Below are positions 44,642 to 58,539 of a stretch of 64,000 nucleotides of DNA, one piece after another. The position numbers and the translations under genes were made by a program. Location of the stretch: assembly GCF_041296385.1 (NCBI RefSeq), contig NW_027183804.1, positions 4,154,001 to 4,218,000 on the forward strand. Direction: 5' to 3'. The notes beneath the pieces are model-generated. The model made no database searches and was not told where the DNA came from. It was given only the letters and a program-made list of their open reading frames with translations. The stretch is from Aphelocoma coerulescens (lineage: Eukaryota > Chordata > Aves > Passeriformes > Corvidae). Position 1 is the stretch's first letter. The number at the start of each line of letters is the position of its first letter.

Positions 44642-47600
44642 ATGGGACGTGCCGGAGCCATGTGTGACGGTGTTGTCCCAGTGATTGTGCTTGTCCTGCT
44701 GTTGGCCGCTGTGGCTGTCTGGTGGGCCGTTGGCCACTGGCAACCACGGAGGCGGCAGACAAGGACAGCGAAGAGGCGCAAGCGCCCCGGGGTGCAGCCC
44801 AGAGGCTCACGGAGGAAGCGAGGAGCCCCTGCGGCTCCCAGGTCCTCCAGGCCTCGGGCCACCCCTCGCAAGCGGCCACGTGCTCCCGCGAGCCCCCTGG
44901 ACAGCCCCTGCAGCTGCGGCCCCTGCGTGGCAGTGGCCCAGGAGCTGCAGGAACTGATGCTGCTGCTCTGGGCTCGCAATGGGACATGGGTGCCGCTCTA
45001 CTCTGGGATGTGGCAGGCCTTGTGGAAAGAACTGGAGGAGCTGCTGAAGCGAGGCCACCTGCCCTGCTGTGGCTCGGCCAGCTCCTCCAGGAGCCTCCAT
45101 CCCTTCAAGAGGCTGCTCCCAGCAAGATTCTCCATCCCTGGGAGAGCCTCAAGCCTTGCAAGGATGGCACACCATCAGAGAGCCGCCATCCAGGCAAGAA
45201 GCTCAGGCTGTCAGAGATCCTCCATCCCGCCAGGAGCGTCCGCTATCTCTGACAGCCTCCATCGCCCGCAGACGCTCCGTGAGACCTGCAGTCAGCCTGC
45301 AGAAAGTGCAGAGCCTGTGCACAGGTCTCCCAGCTCCCTTGGACTCATGGACTTCAACAACACGGGCACAACCCTGACAACTGACGTTGCCAGGGAAAGC
45401 CCAGAAGTCCAAGTGGGAGCCCAGCCCGATCCAGGGGAGCCTTGTCAGGAGCAGGTGCTGGAGCAGCGAGTGAGCTGGAGCCAGCAGTTGCCGGCCCACA
45501 GCTCCCAGGACGCTGTGCCGGCTGCGCCAGCTGGCAACAGCTCTTGCCTGGTGGCGGAGACGAGCCTCAAGACACCCAGGAGGTTCCTCCATCTCCAGGA
45601 AGCTGCTCCGAGACGGCCACCGACTACCAGGAAGGCCTTGCTGGTAGCAGGTGAGATCTGAGGAGCTCTTTGAGGCTCCCTTGGGGCTCTTGAGGGGCAT
45701 CCGCAGGCCAGGCCAGGGCCCTTGAGAGCAGCCGAGTCCCTGGCTGTTTCCAGTGCTTCTGATGCCACAGCTTCAAAAAACCCCTCTCTGGTTTGCAGCT
45801 GCTCCTGACACCCCCCTGTGCGAGTCCTCGGGCTGTAGCCCCGGCAGTCCTCAAGAGCAGAGTCCAGCCCACGACGCCGGGGACAGCGACGGTGCCGCCC
45901 TGCCCCGCTGCCCTCCGGCTCCTGCAGCCGCCTCTGCGCGCTCCCCTGCCCCAGCTCTGGCGCTCGCCAGCCCGACGGCTGCAAGGCGGTGGCCGCTGCC
46001 CGGCGCGCAGCAGGAAGCAGGTCAGAGCAAGGTGGCCCGCGGTGGCTCGGCCCGCTTCACTCGCGGGCACTTGGCCGGGGGGGCCCTGGGCGCAAGGCTG
46101 ATGGCTCGGTCTCGGTCGCAGGGCAAAAGAAGAAGCTGCAGGAGCTGTACCAGCTGGGCCCGCAGCTGGGCAGCGGTGGCTTCGGCACCGTTTTCTCGGG
46201 CATCCGCCTCTCGGACGGGAGCCCGGTAAGTGGCCGGGACGGCGGGGCGCGGGACGAGGGCCAGGGGCGGGGCAGGGCTTGAGCTCAGCCCCGTCTCTCG
46301 TGGGCTTGCAGGTGGCCATCAAACGCGTGGCCCGGGAGAGCGTGGTGCAGTGGTACGAGCTGGTGAGTGAGCGAGCGGGGCCACGGCGCCAGAGCGCCAG
46401 AGCGGGGCGTGGCGGGCAGGGATAAGGCCGGGCCCCGAGGGCGGGAGGCGGCGCAGGGCGGGGGGAGCGGGCGTGGGCTCAGCGTGCGAGCCGGAGCAGG
46501 GCGGGCCCGGGGATGCCAAACACCGGTGGTGGGGCCGGGCAGGGGGGCACCCCCCAAGCATCCCCTGGGCGGGAGGAAGCCCAAGCACCAGGGAGGCTGC
46601 CCAAGGGGGCACTGGGGCATCCCAGGCACGGGGCAGCACAGCAGCCCCAGGGCAGCATCAGGCCTGCTGGAGGCACTGTCTCCTCCCCACAGCCCGACGG
46701 CACCCGCGTTCCCATGGAGATTGTGCTCATGGAGAAGGTGGGCTCTGGCTGCCACAACATCATCCAGCTCCTCGACTGGTTTGAGCTGCCTGACAGCTTC
46801 CTGCTGGTCATGGAGCGTCCGGAGTCATCGCAGGATCTCCTGGACTTCCTGCTGGAGCAGGGCTTCCTGCGCGAGGAGATGGCGCGCTGGCTTTTCTGCC
46901 AGGTGCTGGAGGCCGTGCGGCACTGCACCGCCTGCGGCGTCCTGCACCGGGACATCAAGCCGGAGAACCTCCTCGTGGACCCGGAGAGTGGCGACCTGAA
47001 GCTCATCGACTTCGGTTGCGGCACCTTCCTCCAGGAGCAGGCCTTCACGCAATTTGCCGGTGAGCCCACAGGCCGGGCCCCGCTCCCAGTGCCAGGCACT
47101 GCACGGCCCCGTTCCCTCCTGGGCTGCGGGCTGCGGCATTCAGCCGGCTGCCGGCTGCCCTTTGGCACGGGCCAGATGCTGTGCCCCAGGAGCCGGCTGC
47201 CGGCCCTGCCCACAGAGGGGGGCTGCCAAAGCCAGGCCCCGGCCGCTCGGCTTGGCAGGCCCGCAAGGGCTTGGGCTGCTCCGCTGGCCTTGTCTGCCTT
47301 GCAGAACGGTTTCCTGGCTTTGGCCAATTGGCTGGGGGACGGCGGCTGGCCCCGGGGGGAAGTTGTGGCCACTGGTGCAGCCCCTGCTTCTGCCAGGAGG
47401 CTGGCACCAGGCTCTGGAAGGCAGCAGCCTGCGCCTGGACAGCGCCGCCTGTGTCCCCTAGGAACACACCTGTACAGCCCACCCGAGTGGATCTGCCTTG
47501 GCTGCTACCACGGCCATTCGGCGACCATCTGGTCCCTGGGCGTGCTGCTGTACGTCATGGTCTGCGGGAACGAGCCCTTCCAGGACGACCGTGGCATCGT

Positions 47601-48069
47601 GTCGGGGCAGCTCTTCTTCTGGCAGCAGGTCTCTCCAGGTTGGTGTCCGGCCTCAAGAAGGCAGGCTTTGGCAGATGGCACCGCGCAGCCCAGCGTGGCC
47701 CTCACGCAGCTCCGCGGGAGGTCGATCTGCCCTCAAGGGCTGGCCGCAGGCGGCGGCCCGTGACCACGGTGGGGTCGGTGTGGCCCGCTTGGCTGCAGGA
47801 GGTGGCGCGTGTCCTGCCGTGCCGCTGTCCCGCAAAGGGCAGAGTCAGCCGGGAGGCCGGCACAGCTCTGAGCACACGCAGCACGGCCCGGGCCCTGCGG
47901 GCGCCGGGAGCAGCTGGGCAGGAGCCTTCTGCAAGTGACCGGCGCTTTCTGGCTTCTCTCCCCAGAGTGCCAACATCTGATCCGCTGGTGTTTGTCCAAG
48001 CACCCCGCGGACAGGCCAGCGCTGGAGGAGATCTTGCGCCACCCTTGGCTGCGGGGCGGGCGTCTTTGA
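44642..48069 (+). CDS. PIM1-like: PIM1-like kinase, copy 3
   Basis: Intact. Exons 44,642-45,650; 45,799-46,020; 46,122-46,225; 46,312-46,362; 46,693-47,059; 47,462-47,638; 47,966-48,069, joining to 677 residues. The uninterrupted CTGCTCCCAGCAAG at 45,112-45,125 is the empty site matching the retroviral insertion in copy 2. It has Arg at residue 522, like copy 1. The exon 4 donor is unchanged, but the following intron reads GTGAGTGAGCGAG instead of GTGAGTGAGTGAG. AATAAA lies at 48,133-48,138. Confidence 0.85.
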
Positions 48070-48955
48070 TGCCTTGCCGGAGCCTCTGCAGCACCCGGTT
48101 GCCGAGTCCCACGCAGGAGTGAGGACTCGAGAAATAAAAGAACCACAAACCCATGCCGGGGTGTCAAGTCTGCTCCTGGTTAGCAACTTCAGCTAAAGAA
48201 CCCTCTTGGGAAAAGGGGTGATCAGAGTGTTCCCTTCAGCCTTTGTCAAGCTTTTGATGCCTTTCCTCCAGGCATCATGGCACTTTTGTGTCTTCAAGCA
48301 CAGGCTGTAGTCCAGGCAGGAGGGGCTGTAACAAGCCAAGAAATGCAACAGTGAAACAACAGCCGCCCTTTCAAACTGAGGCGGCCACTTGGCTTCACCT
48401 GAAGTGATACGTGGGCTCATGTGTGCATTCCAAGGGCCAGCGGGTGGCAGGGACAGAGATGCTGCTCCTCTCCAATGCTGGGAGAAGAATCAGAAATGGC
48501 AAAAGGTCATTTCAGGTTGAGCCCTGACAAAACTCTTCCTCTTTCTTCCCCTGAAATGGGAGGCAGGGCTGCGCCTTTGACCAGCTGGGTCTGCAGCCTC
48601 GTAAGCCATGGGCATGGAGCCCACAGGAAATGTTGAGATGCTGGAGTTGCTCCCATGGTGCTGGGCCCATTGCAGCCCTCAAAATACCTTTCTCTACCCT
48701 CAAAACAACTGGTAGAGATGGAAAGTGCAGTAACCAGTCTAGCCACAGGAAAGCACCCAGGTGCCTTCCCTGGCCCTGTGGGCAGGTGCCAGCTGCAAAC
48801 CTGTGCCACCTTCTGTCTACTGCCCTGACCTACCACTACAGGCTTTGGGAAAAAAACATACTTCTTCAGAAATGAGGAAGGGGCAGTCAATAGCTAACTC
48901 ATGGAAGCACGAGTTAACTATTGGGAGACAGCAAACGTTAGTTCAGACAGCAGAC

Positions 48956-49401
48956 TGTAATTACAAAACCTAAGAAACCAAATTTGCCCTACTCTTGTCA
49001 AGATAGAGGGCACAAGGATCATCTCAGAGACCGCTGAAACATTCCTCAAAGGACTACGCATGCCCAGGGAGAAAGGTGAAAAAGTTCACTGAGAGGAAGA
49101 CTACTGGCCTTCATCAGAAAGGACCCCCGAGGAAGAGGAGAGGCCTTCCTCAGCGCGGCCACCAGGACACACAGCGCATGCGTGGCCCATATGCTAATGA
49201 CTTCCGAGAAATAATTTGTATAACCACACCTGTCCCAAGGAATGTGATGAATATTCCTAATTTAACCCATAATACTTGTGTTGTAGAGAGCACCAGGTGT
49301 GTGTTTGGAGGAGCGATCCCCACACACCCGGCGCGCCGAATAAAGCAAATACCCGCTTCTCTGACTCTGTCTCTGAAGTGTCTCCTGGCCCGGTTGCGGC
49401 A
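48956..49401 (+). mobile_element. LTR-like segment (unit 3)
   Basis: Same segment as 17,814-18,259, offset 31,142, with one visible substitution near 49,121 (AAAAGACC to AAAGGACC). Confidence 0.4.
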
Positions 49402-49533
49402 TGATTCAATTCCAATTAAAAGAATCCTCTAAAAAAATGGGACATTTCAGTGCCCCACTTCAGTTTAAACACTTTAAACATGGCATGCCTGCATGTTTCT
49501 TCTTTTTTCTTTCCCCTGGATCCTGCATTAGCC

Positions 49534-52500
49534 TTAAAATCTGCCGGGTAGAGCCGGTAGGGCACTGCAGCAGTGTAGTGCTTCCAGTCCTTCCCATCTT
49601 TGCTGCAACAACCGTGCTCGTCCCGAATGCAGCGCTGGGTGAGCAGAGTGGTCATGTAAACGATGTAGAAGTAAGGCAGGATGTGCTCAAAGCCACAAGC
49701 CAGGCAATAGGCCAGCGAGCCCATCAGGTCTCCCGTGCAGTTGAAATGACGTGCCCAGCCCCAAAAGCCAGAGGTCATCAGCTTGCTGTAGTGCTTGGGC
49801 CCATCCACGGACACGTAGGAGCACTCAATGGACTCCGGCTTCTTCCCCCAGATCCTGCACTTGCCATTGGTACGACGGAAGAGGTCCTTCTGGTGGTTGG
49901 TCATTCTGAAGATGGAATAGCCCAGCAAGCCCAGCATCAAGACCCCTACGGCATGGGCTGTGCACAGCTGGACAGGCTGGTAAACCAAATACAGACCCTG
50001 GGGAGCACAAAAACAATCAGACATTTACTTCCAACAGAGGCTCAGCATGCCAGACCAATTCCTCGACTACAGTGGCCCACAACAGACCAGAAGAAAGAGT
50101 AGAAAAATCTACTGCAACAGTAAAACTGCAGAAAACTTTCAAAAAACTCTGCATCCAACAGTTTCCTTCTCTCTTTCTCTCTCCAAAATTGCACTTCTTC
50201 CTGAAACAAGAAGAGAGAAGTTGCAAGGATGCAAACCGGACAGAAGGAAAAAGCAAGGAACAAAACACAAACAAACCACCGCTAACCAAAAGACCCTCAA
50301 CAAGCAGGAGTAAAAAAAAAGGAAACGGAAAGGATTTAGAAAAAAAGGAAACCAAAAGGATTCAGAAAAGTATACAGACACAACAGACAGTGACAGAAAG
50401 AGGCACAAAAGAAGGGCAGGAGAGGAAAAGATGTCCAATCTGGGCACGGACAGGAAGCCTTCCTACCCAGGAATTGTTACAAAGAATGTTGCAAGGATTT
50501 CTCAACAGTCAAACCGCCTAGAAACATTTAAGGTGCACATTAACCTGCTGAGAAGAATGTTTCTGCAAAGTTTCCTTCCTCTTAGCCCAAATCCACAGTG
50601 TCCACATTTTTACCTGCAAAGTAGAGAGGGAAGGCAACCAAACACAGTCTCCCCAGCCCAAATACCATCCCAAATGATCATGGCAGATAGCAATGGTTTT
50701 CAAGTACCAGGCTTCATTCCAAAAGAAGTCCAGAACAAAAATACCCTGCAACAGAATAATTTCACAGTAATAACAGAGCACTGTCACCAGTTACCCTGTC
50801 TAACAGCATCAGCCTAATGTCTGTGCTGCCTTGTGATGTGATCTCACAACTCATTGGGGTTTTTATGTTAGCACTTCAAAACCAGACGTTTCTGAACACA
50901 GTTAGGAAGAACTATCACATAAATACAAGCTATGTGGATACACAATATCTACCTACCTATCTATCTATCTACACAGATAAAGCAACAGTAGGATGACTAA
51001 GGCAAGTGTACAACTCAAGGACGAACGCTTGGGAAGTGAACTCACAGTTGATCAGCCCAATCTCTCTTCAGCTTAGAGTCACAGCGTTACAAAGAGGGCC
51101 GATAGAGCTCCTATTGAGCAGGCTTCCATTTCCACAGATCAGGCAATAAATCCAAAGAAGTCCCAGCACACCATCACTGAATGAGCTTGTTTCAGGCCAG
51201 GAAAAAACACTTCATTTTCATTTCCATAGAAGGACTTCTTTTCCTACTTTAATATTAGTTTACTTCCTAGCTGGTTTCCTAATTTCCTCCTTGGAATTTA
51301 CCTGAAGGACATTGACAAGGATCATGGAGTTTGTCGCTTCGCCATACAGCTCCTCTTGTTTGGCAGCAAAGGAAAGGTTGATCAGAGTCCAGGCCACAAT
51401 CCCAGGGCGCCCACTGAAGAAAGAGCTTGAAATCAAACCACTTCCCTATTCGAGGGTTAAATTCAATCCCCATCACGTAGTCGTAAAAGAAGTTTCCAGT
51501 GAATTTGCTGTAAAACATTAAAAAATTGGAAATGTACAGAGTTCTACACAAATACAGGTAATTACTGCTCTGACTACACAATTCAGATTAATTTGATGTA
51601 GTGATAATAAAAATCATCAAAGCATGTAACGCTGTGCAAGGTAACAGAAGCTGACCCAGCTGAAGTATTACATTAATAGACATAAGTTGTAGAGTTTCAG
51701 AAGTGCCCGAGTTTACTCTTGCTAACACTTCTGAACAGTCTCACTATTTCTAGGATGGGTGTATCTGTGACACTGAGGCTGCCAGTCCCATGGTGTGCAG
51801 CATGAAACACGGGGGATGGTGCTAGTGAAGCAAAGAACCACTGTCATACACTGGCTCAGCTCTCTCTGCCAGTGAAATATATTCTGTCATTCAATTGATA
51901 GACCCGGTTTTTATTTAACAGTTTTAATCTCGGATTGCCTCGTCTTCTCTCATTACTAAAATTCACATACCACTCTTTGGCATTGGGAGGGAAAAAGTAG
52001 CCTTTAATCATTGCAAACATGGACACTGCATATCCCAAGCTATTGGCACACCACAGGAGAGGAATCCACTTGTCAAAAATGATGGTAGGTGAGAAGAAGT
52101 GGAAGCAAGAAGCATTTGCAAACCAAAGCACATGGGTCATGATCCAGGCCTGAAGTCCATTGATTTTCATATTTATTCACGACACCTAAAAGATGAAGAA
52201 AAAAAATCGAGTGTTACTGACCCCGCATTACTGCAGCTTTTAATTCACATGGCTATGCACAGAATACACAGAAGCTCAATCAAGCGCTCATGAAACAACT
52301 TCTCTCTCCTCGTCCTCCCAATTCAATACCTTAAAGCACTTTTCTGAGTGTTCCATTAAACTCTGCTGTACCCATTAGGCTTTGTTAGGCTGAGTTTTTC
52401 TCCTCACAAAACTGAATTTAGGCTTTCCCCCAAAACTGACCAGAGTAACAAACCACTTCTCCTAACAGTTCACATCCCACATTTTGTTCAAGTCCCTTGG

Positions 52501-53742
52501 CTTCATGGAGCTTGAGCAGGTAAAACTATCTTGTCGAATACCAGCAATAGTCCTGGACAGCTACAGTCAACTGACAATTTCAAGTGCCAAAGTCATCAAC
52601 CAGTACTTTTTCACTGCTGGTATGGTGCCTACCAGATCAACAGTTATACTAATTCTAAGAGATAGAAATGCTATCACTTCTTCTAAAAGATGACATCGAT
52701 TGCTTTCTATTTTTGTTTGAACTGAACACGGGAGGAAGGTGAGAGCACTTCTGCCCACGTTTCCTCTGGCTACACATGGGCTATTAAACACTCTAGGTAC
52801 AGAAATACTATCATTTCAGAAGATTGCACGGTGTCCGTGTATTCCAAGGAATACCTTACCAGCAGGGGTGACAGCACCTTCTTGTACACCTCCCACATAT
52901 CCAGGGAGAACTTTATGGCAGAAGTCAGGGATGGACATGTACAAAACCACCTAGAAGAGAGAGGATGTATTCACAGTAAATACAGACGAGACAAAATCCC
53001 TCAAAACACTATTCCTTACATACACATACCAAATAGAATGTTTCTATTAAGTTTCTATTAAGTATTGGGTAAGCAAATATGGCAATATTTAGCTGTTGGG
53101 ATTTTAGACTAGTAATACATCTAAGCTTTGAGACAGCTCAAAGATGTACTTCATGTAAGGCTGCCATCCTTTTTTGGTGGGGAGGCAGGACAGTTGGTAA
53201 CTAGATTCAGGTCCTCGTCGTTTTATTTTTATCTATTTCTTGTGTATGAATTTAAAACCAACGGATACTGCTATAAAGTTGCTTTTTCTTCAAAACCTCA
53301 TTAAGGCATATGTCACACAAGGAATATTTGCGTATATTCCCTACATGCTTCTTTTCCAAGTACATAAGCTTCCTTTGGATTCCAAAAAGCCCTGGAAAGT
53401 GGGAAACACCAAAGAGTAAATGCCAGTTCAACATTCCACTATCCTTTGTGCAAAAGGATTCATCCAACAGCCGTGTGAGAAACCAGACCCGGCATCCAGA
53501 TCATAACTCAAGAATGTACCTGGAAAGTGACCCAAAGGGAATAGATGCCAGCAGCCCTATAGGTCAGTGTGGGAGTCCTGTTCCAGATGTCAGACAGATG
53601 TTTATTCCCTGTCAGCAAGTCCAGCAGTGGGTCAGTCAGAGAGCACTGGTACTGGTCACAGGACATGATGAAGTAATACACGATCGGCAGTGCAAACACG
53701 AGCAGGAAAAGGATGCTTGCCAAGGAAAACCAGTCCACCTCC
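49534..53742 (-). pseudogene. DHCR7: DHCR7 pseudogene, copy 3
   Basis: Exons 53,742-53,520; 52,950-52,860; 52,185-51,971; 51,507-51,302; 50,745-50,614; 49,997-49,534. It carries the three shared frameshifts and Asp in EVDWFSL. It has Leu for Pro in the FAPPIVYYF motif and a 2-bp shorter A-run in the intron near 50,310. Confidence 0.85.
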
Positions 53743-55940
53743 CTGTAATCCAAAACAGAGCATTTTGTTTGCCCAGGTTTCAGAGAGATGAGTTACATCA
53801 AATAACTTTTTCAGTGGACCTTCTAGACTAACTGGATGAAAACTGAAAATGTCTTCAGGGCACAGACATGTCTGGTGGTCAAACAGCCATTAAAAAATCA
53901 GCACAGAACAGACTTTACCACAAACTCCTCTAAAACTACACTAGCTGATCAGAGCAAGAGATGAGAGAAAATCTCCCCTCCAAAAACCAGATTATTATTA
54001 CAGACTTCACCTTTTTGATGGCAATCATGGCTCTAACTGGTAGAGTATTCGGTTGAAAGTGATAATGGAATCCCAAGAACATGATGCAAAGCTTGGAAAC
54101 TTGCAAAAGACAGACCTTGGACAGCCATACATTGAACTTGCTGTGCCAGCCACTTTTGCTGTTCCCAGCTGCAGTCCAATGCCCTACTAATACCTACTCA
54201 GCTCTTGGAGAACTGGGAGATGCATCCTCAATCTTGCTACAGCGGGACTGATCAGCTGGGAATGCCACAGATGCTGGGATGCTTGTTTTCCAGATCTCAT
54301 GAAATATTTCTTTCCTAGGAACTAGAAATGTTACCAATTTTTACTTCCCGGCCTTTCCTGGCCATCTGCATCCTCAGCCACAAGCAGGCTCTGCAGATCG
54401 ACGTGGCTCTGGGGAAGCAGGGACTCCTGTCTGTGGGCAAAGAAAACAAAGACAACTTGTAAGAAGAGAACCTGGAGCTTCTAGTTAGAAGAGAAAGGAC
54501 TGTTCAATCAAGGCAGGGGCGACGAAGGAAACTTTCTAAAATGGAACAAGCAGCAGAAGCACAGTAGTTTTGCAGAAGAAATTCTCCTTCCAGCACTTGG
54601 CTTAGGGAAAAAGCCTGATGTTGCTACGAGAGACACGAGTTCATGTCTAGTATTGGGTAGCAGACATCGGAGCATTTCGACTATTGGCTTTCCAGGCTCA
54701 CGCTATTCGAACCTGAGAGTGAAACTCTTCTAAAAGCCAGAGGTGCTTGGAAGAAATGTTTCTGCTCACACCACGACTGGGGACCGTGCATCATTCATAC
54801 CTTGCACCTGTCCAAAGGCCTTCCTCCGTCTGCGCTCCGGCAGCTCTCACCGAGGCTCTGGCAGGGACGGAGGCTCTTGCCAGAAGTATCGCAAGCGTGG
54901 AGATCTTCCTCATCCTGCTCCTCCACTGCTGACATCAGGGAATTCCCTGGAGCTGGGAACGTCTGCCTTTCCTGCTGGAGGATCTTGTTTGGCAGTTCTC
55001 TGACGTTCTTCACCTTTGGCAGTGCCGCAGCCATGGAGGTGTAGGACAGATGTTTCCCTCTCCCACTCCCCACTGCCACCAGCTCCCCCTGGGCAATGAG
55101 GGGGCTGCCGGCTGAGCGAGGGCAGCGCCAACGTGCAGCAGCTCAAGGATCCGCTCCCTGCGCGCTTCCCGGGATAGGGCTGCCCTGGGCCTTGGCATGG
55201 ACAGAGGGTCCCCCTTCTCTGCTGGCCGTGACCCTCCTGCCCCAGCCTCGCTCAGGTCGATTCATGTGCCTCCCGTGAGGGACGCCCTCCACACAGATCC
55301 TGCTTCTGATTCCTTGGATCCACAGCACTGTTTCTCCTGGATTTTAGCCACGCCTTCCCCTCTGTAAAGCACAGGGATACATAGGAGGAGTGTGTTGGGC
55401 TCCCCTCCACCACTGTTAGTGGTTTCAGGCCCCCAGGAGCTCTTGTGTCTCCCTTTTTCCCAACGATATCCCCTCCGTCCCCTCCTTCCCGACGCTTCCC
55501 CTCAGCAGCACCGAGCCTTTTCCCGCCCTTTGCTCCCCTCAGCGCTGGCCCCGGCCCCGCTCAGACCACGGCCCCTCGCCGCCGCTGAGGCCCTGCCCAC
55601 GCCCATCGTCCTGGCCACGCCCCCTCGGCTGGGAACGGCTCCCCGCCCTCCCCTCCCTAATTAGCGCCCTTCCTTCCTCCCTCCTTAATGCCTCACTAAT
55701 TCGGCCCCCTGCGGCCAAGGGCAGGGCTTTGGAGGAGCTCTGTGCGGCAGCCTGGCTGCGTGCGGCAGGCCAGAGACGCCCAGTGTTGTCCCTCCGCTCA
55801 GGGCAGGGATCCGGGGCACCGCGGCCACCCGGGGAAGATGCTCCGTTGCCAGCCCACACCTCCACCAAAGGGAGAGGAGGAAAGCAGGCTGCCAGAGCCA
55901 CAGAAGCCCTCAAGACTTCCCCAGCTGGCTCTTCTCCGCC
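53743..55940. other. Unit 3 right end, CpG-rich
   Basis: Equivalent of 22,603-24,800 with no gene recognised; the CpG-rich part is about 55,040-55,780. Confidence 0.35.
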
Positions 55941-56794
55941 CTGCCCCGCCCCGCCCCGCCCCGCCCCTTCCAGCTCCAAGGCCGTTTTTACAGGAGCTCC
56001 GAAAGAGGCAAAAAAAGACAAACGAGCTCCACAGCGAATTCCTGAAAGAAAAATCCAGCAATGGCCAGGAGGCTCCTGTGGCTCCTTCCTGAAAATCAGG
56101 GCTATGGGGAACAGGGTGCAGGGTGTCCCAGGACACAGAGCTGGACACTGATCCCTCCTGGATCTCCTTGGCACCCCTGTCCCAGGCAAGGATGGTCCTG
56201 AATATCCTCCTGGAGCTGTCCCAGGAAAGTCCCTGCTCCCTGGTGCGGGATGGGAGGGGTAGAGGTGGTCCTCTCACACTCATCCCACTCATTCTCCCCT
56301 GCACTGGCTTTGCCCCTGGGGTGTTGACCCCCCTTTTTAGGGTGTCCAGCCCTGTTCCCATGGGGAACCTTGGCAGCACCCATGGGCATAACCAACCTTT
56401 GTGGGAGGCTGGGAGCACTGGTGAGGGCGGGGGCTGTTCCTGGTGACCTGGAACTTGGCTCCTGCTGTGAGCCAGGGGCTTTCTGCCTGCTGGGCTGGGG
56501 GAACACCCTCACTGAGCTCTGGGACACCCCCAGCCCCACACCCACTCCTTGCCACAGCTCCTCCCAGACAGCATCCGCTACGCACACGTCCCCCGCTACC
56601 GTCCCTCGGCCAGGGGCCTTGTGGCTCATGCCAGACCCTTCTTCCTCCCCAGGGAGTCTCCTCCCAGGAAAGCGGGAAGCCCCCCGCAGCCCAGGACTCT
56701 CCAGCTCAGCCCCCCTGGAGCCAGGCCGCCCTCTGAGTCCCACGTGCCCTGAGCCAGGTGGGGACTGGCGGCCGTCTTGGCCACAGCGACCACA

Positions 56795-57835
56795 AATCAA
56801 TCGAGTTTCAAACCTCTGACAAGAGGAAAAGGGCCAGCAAAACCTCAGCTCGGGCCATGAGGAGAGCAGACTTCAGACTGCTCAGGGAACTGCTAAGCAG
56901 GGTCTCCAGGGACAATGTTTTTGCAGGTGCTGGGGTCCATCCGTGCTGGTCAATTTTGAAACATCACCTCCTAAGGGCACAGCAGCAGGAGATTCCCAAA
57001 TGTCGAAAGCCAAGCAGGCGAGGCAGAAGGCTTCTTCTCTGGCAAAGAGGATGGAAAAGGAAGCTGTGTGCCCAGTGGAAGCAAGGTCACAAGAAGAATA
57101 CGGATGTCAGGAAAATTAGTCCTCAAACACCACAGCTGTACGTCCAAACAAGAGACAGAGCAGTCCTGTTACTTTGATCGAATAAAGGGAGAGGTCATGG
57201 GCATTTCCCACGGGATCTCTCAAGTTGATAGAGGACGCAGCTTCCTTTATCTCCTAATTTCCCAGCTGCATTTCCCTCTCTCTTTCCCCACTGGCTGAGC
57301 TACTTGAGAGGTACAGACTTCCCAAATGGCTTAATACAAACCCCCTTTCTAATGTCTACCCCCCTCCCCCCCCCCATTCTTTTGCTCCTGTCTCTGTTCT
57401 TTTTCTCTAAATCCAGGGATTAGCAGAGTCTTGAGTGAGTAACAGTCTGTGTCAATTAGTGGAATTCCTATGGAATTTAGGGTTCCTCCCTTTGCTGCTT
57501 CTTTCACCTATCAGTATCTGGCTTTATCTACCATCAGGCCCACAGATAGTTTGTAAAGACACCTCCTTCTCATTCCTTCCCCAGAGATGTTTCTCGCCAC
57601 TGTAGGGAGAACTTTGGTGCACTGAAAGCTCAGCTGGAGAGGAAGGTGGCCAGAAATGTGGGGCCCAATAAAAAGAGTGGTTTTAAATATATGCATGGAA
57701 AGAAACATTGTAGAAGTAACATTGTCCCCTTCCAGGATGTGGATGGTCACCTGACAAACAGGGCCAGGGACACAGCACAGGTGTTTAATGCATTCTTTGC
57801 CTCTGTCTTCAACACTCTTCCCTCCCTTCGCCGTG
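56795..57835 (+). mobile_element. CR1 LINE fragment (unit 4)
   Basis: Same relic, offset 45,040 from unit 1, with the same intervening insertion. Confidence 0.7.
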
Positions 57836-58539
57836 GAAAACGTGCACTGTACCAAGGGACACTGCAAAGTCCCTGAAGAGGGCAAGCCCTGCTCAGCAGA
57901 AAGCAAACCACCCCTGTTTGATCCACAGCATTCCCATGGTGCATCTGAACCCAGTGTGTGCCAGCAACTGGGAAAAAAGGAACCCTATGCCCGTCAAAAC
58001 CAGAGCAGTGAGAGCACCATGAGCGCTCCTTGGGAAATCCTGACTTGTTTAGAACAGAGGCAACGCAGAAGTCGGTGAGCTGTTACAGAAAACTCTTCCT
58101 GCCCTCGACAGCCAGTTCAGGAGAGCTCCCCAGAGACACAGGAACTTCAACTCCCTTTGTCTCTGGAAGATCTTCGCAGGCACAGAGTAGTGGCTGTTGC
58201 CAGTTGGTACCGCTGCAGTGTCCTGGGAGCCATGGGCTTGACACTGGTGGCAGCAGCACTCTTCCTGATGTGCCACTTGCTGCAGGGAATGATTCACTGC
58301 AGCAGGCTGAGCTCCTGTTCTTGCTGCCAGGCTTTTTCTGGCCATGTGCATCCTTAGGCATGAGCTGGTTCTGCTGATCCCTGAGGTGGGCCCAGGGCTA
58401 TGACGGCACAAAGGGGCTGAGCGCTGGTGAGAGGCGGGGCTGGGATGTCACCCGGCTGTCCTGGCCCACAGCACTGTGACATCACCGCGCAGTCGCTATG
58501 TAACACGGGCCAGCACCTGCAGCTGCCAGTGCAGTCGCG

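Larger units (their letters stand above)
42054..55940 (+). repeat. Tandem unit 3 (13,887 bp)
   Basis: Same content as unit 1. The left junction has lost one CCCCG repeat and six bases of the following TTCCAGCTCCAAGG stretch (11 bp in all), and an A-run at about 50,310 is 2 bp shorter. Confidence 0.95.
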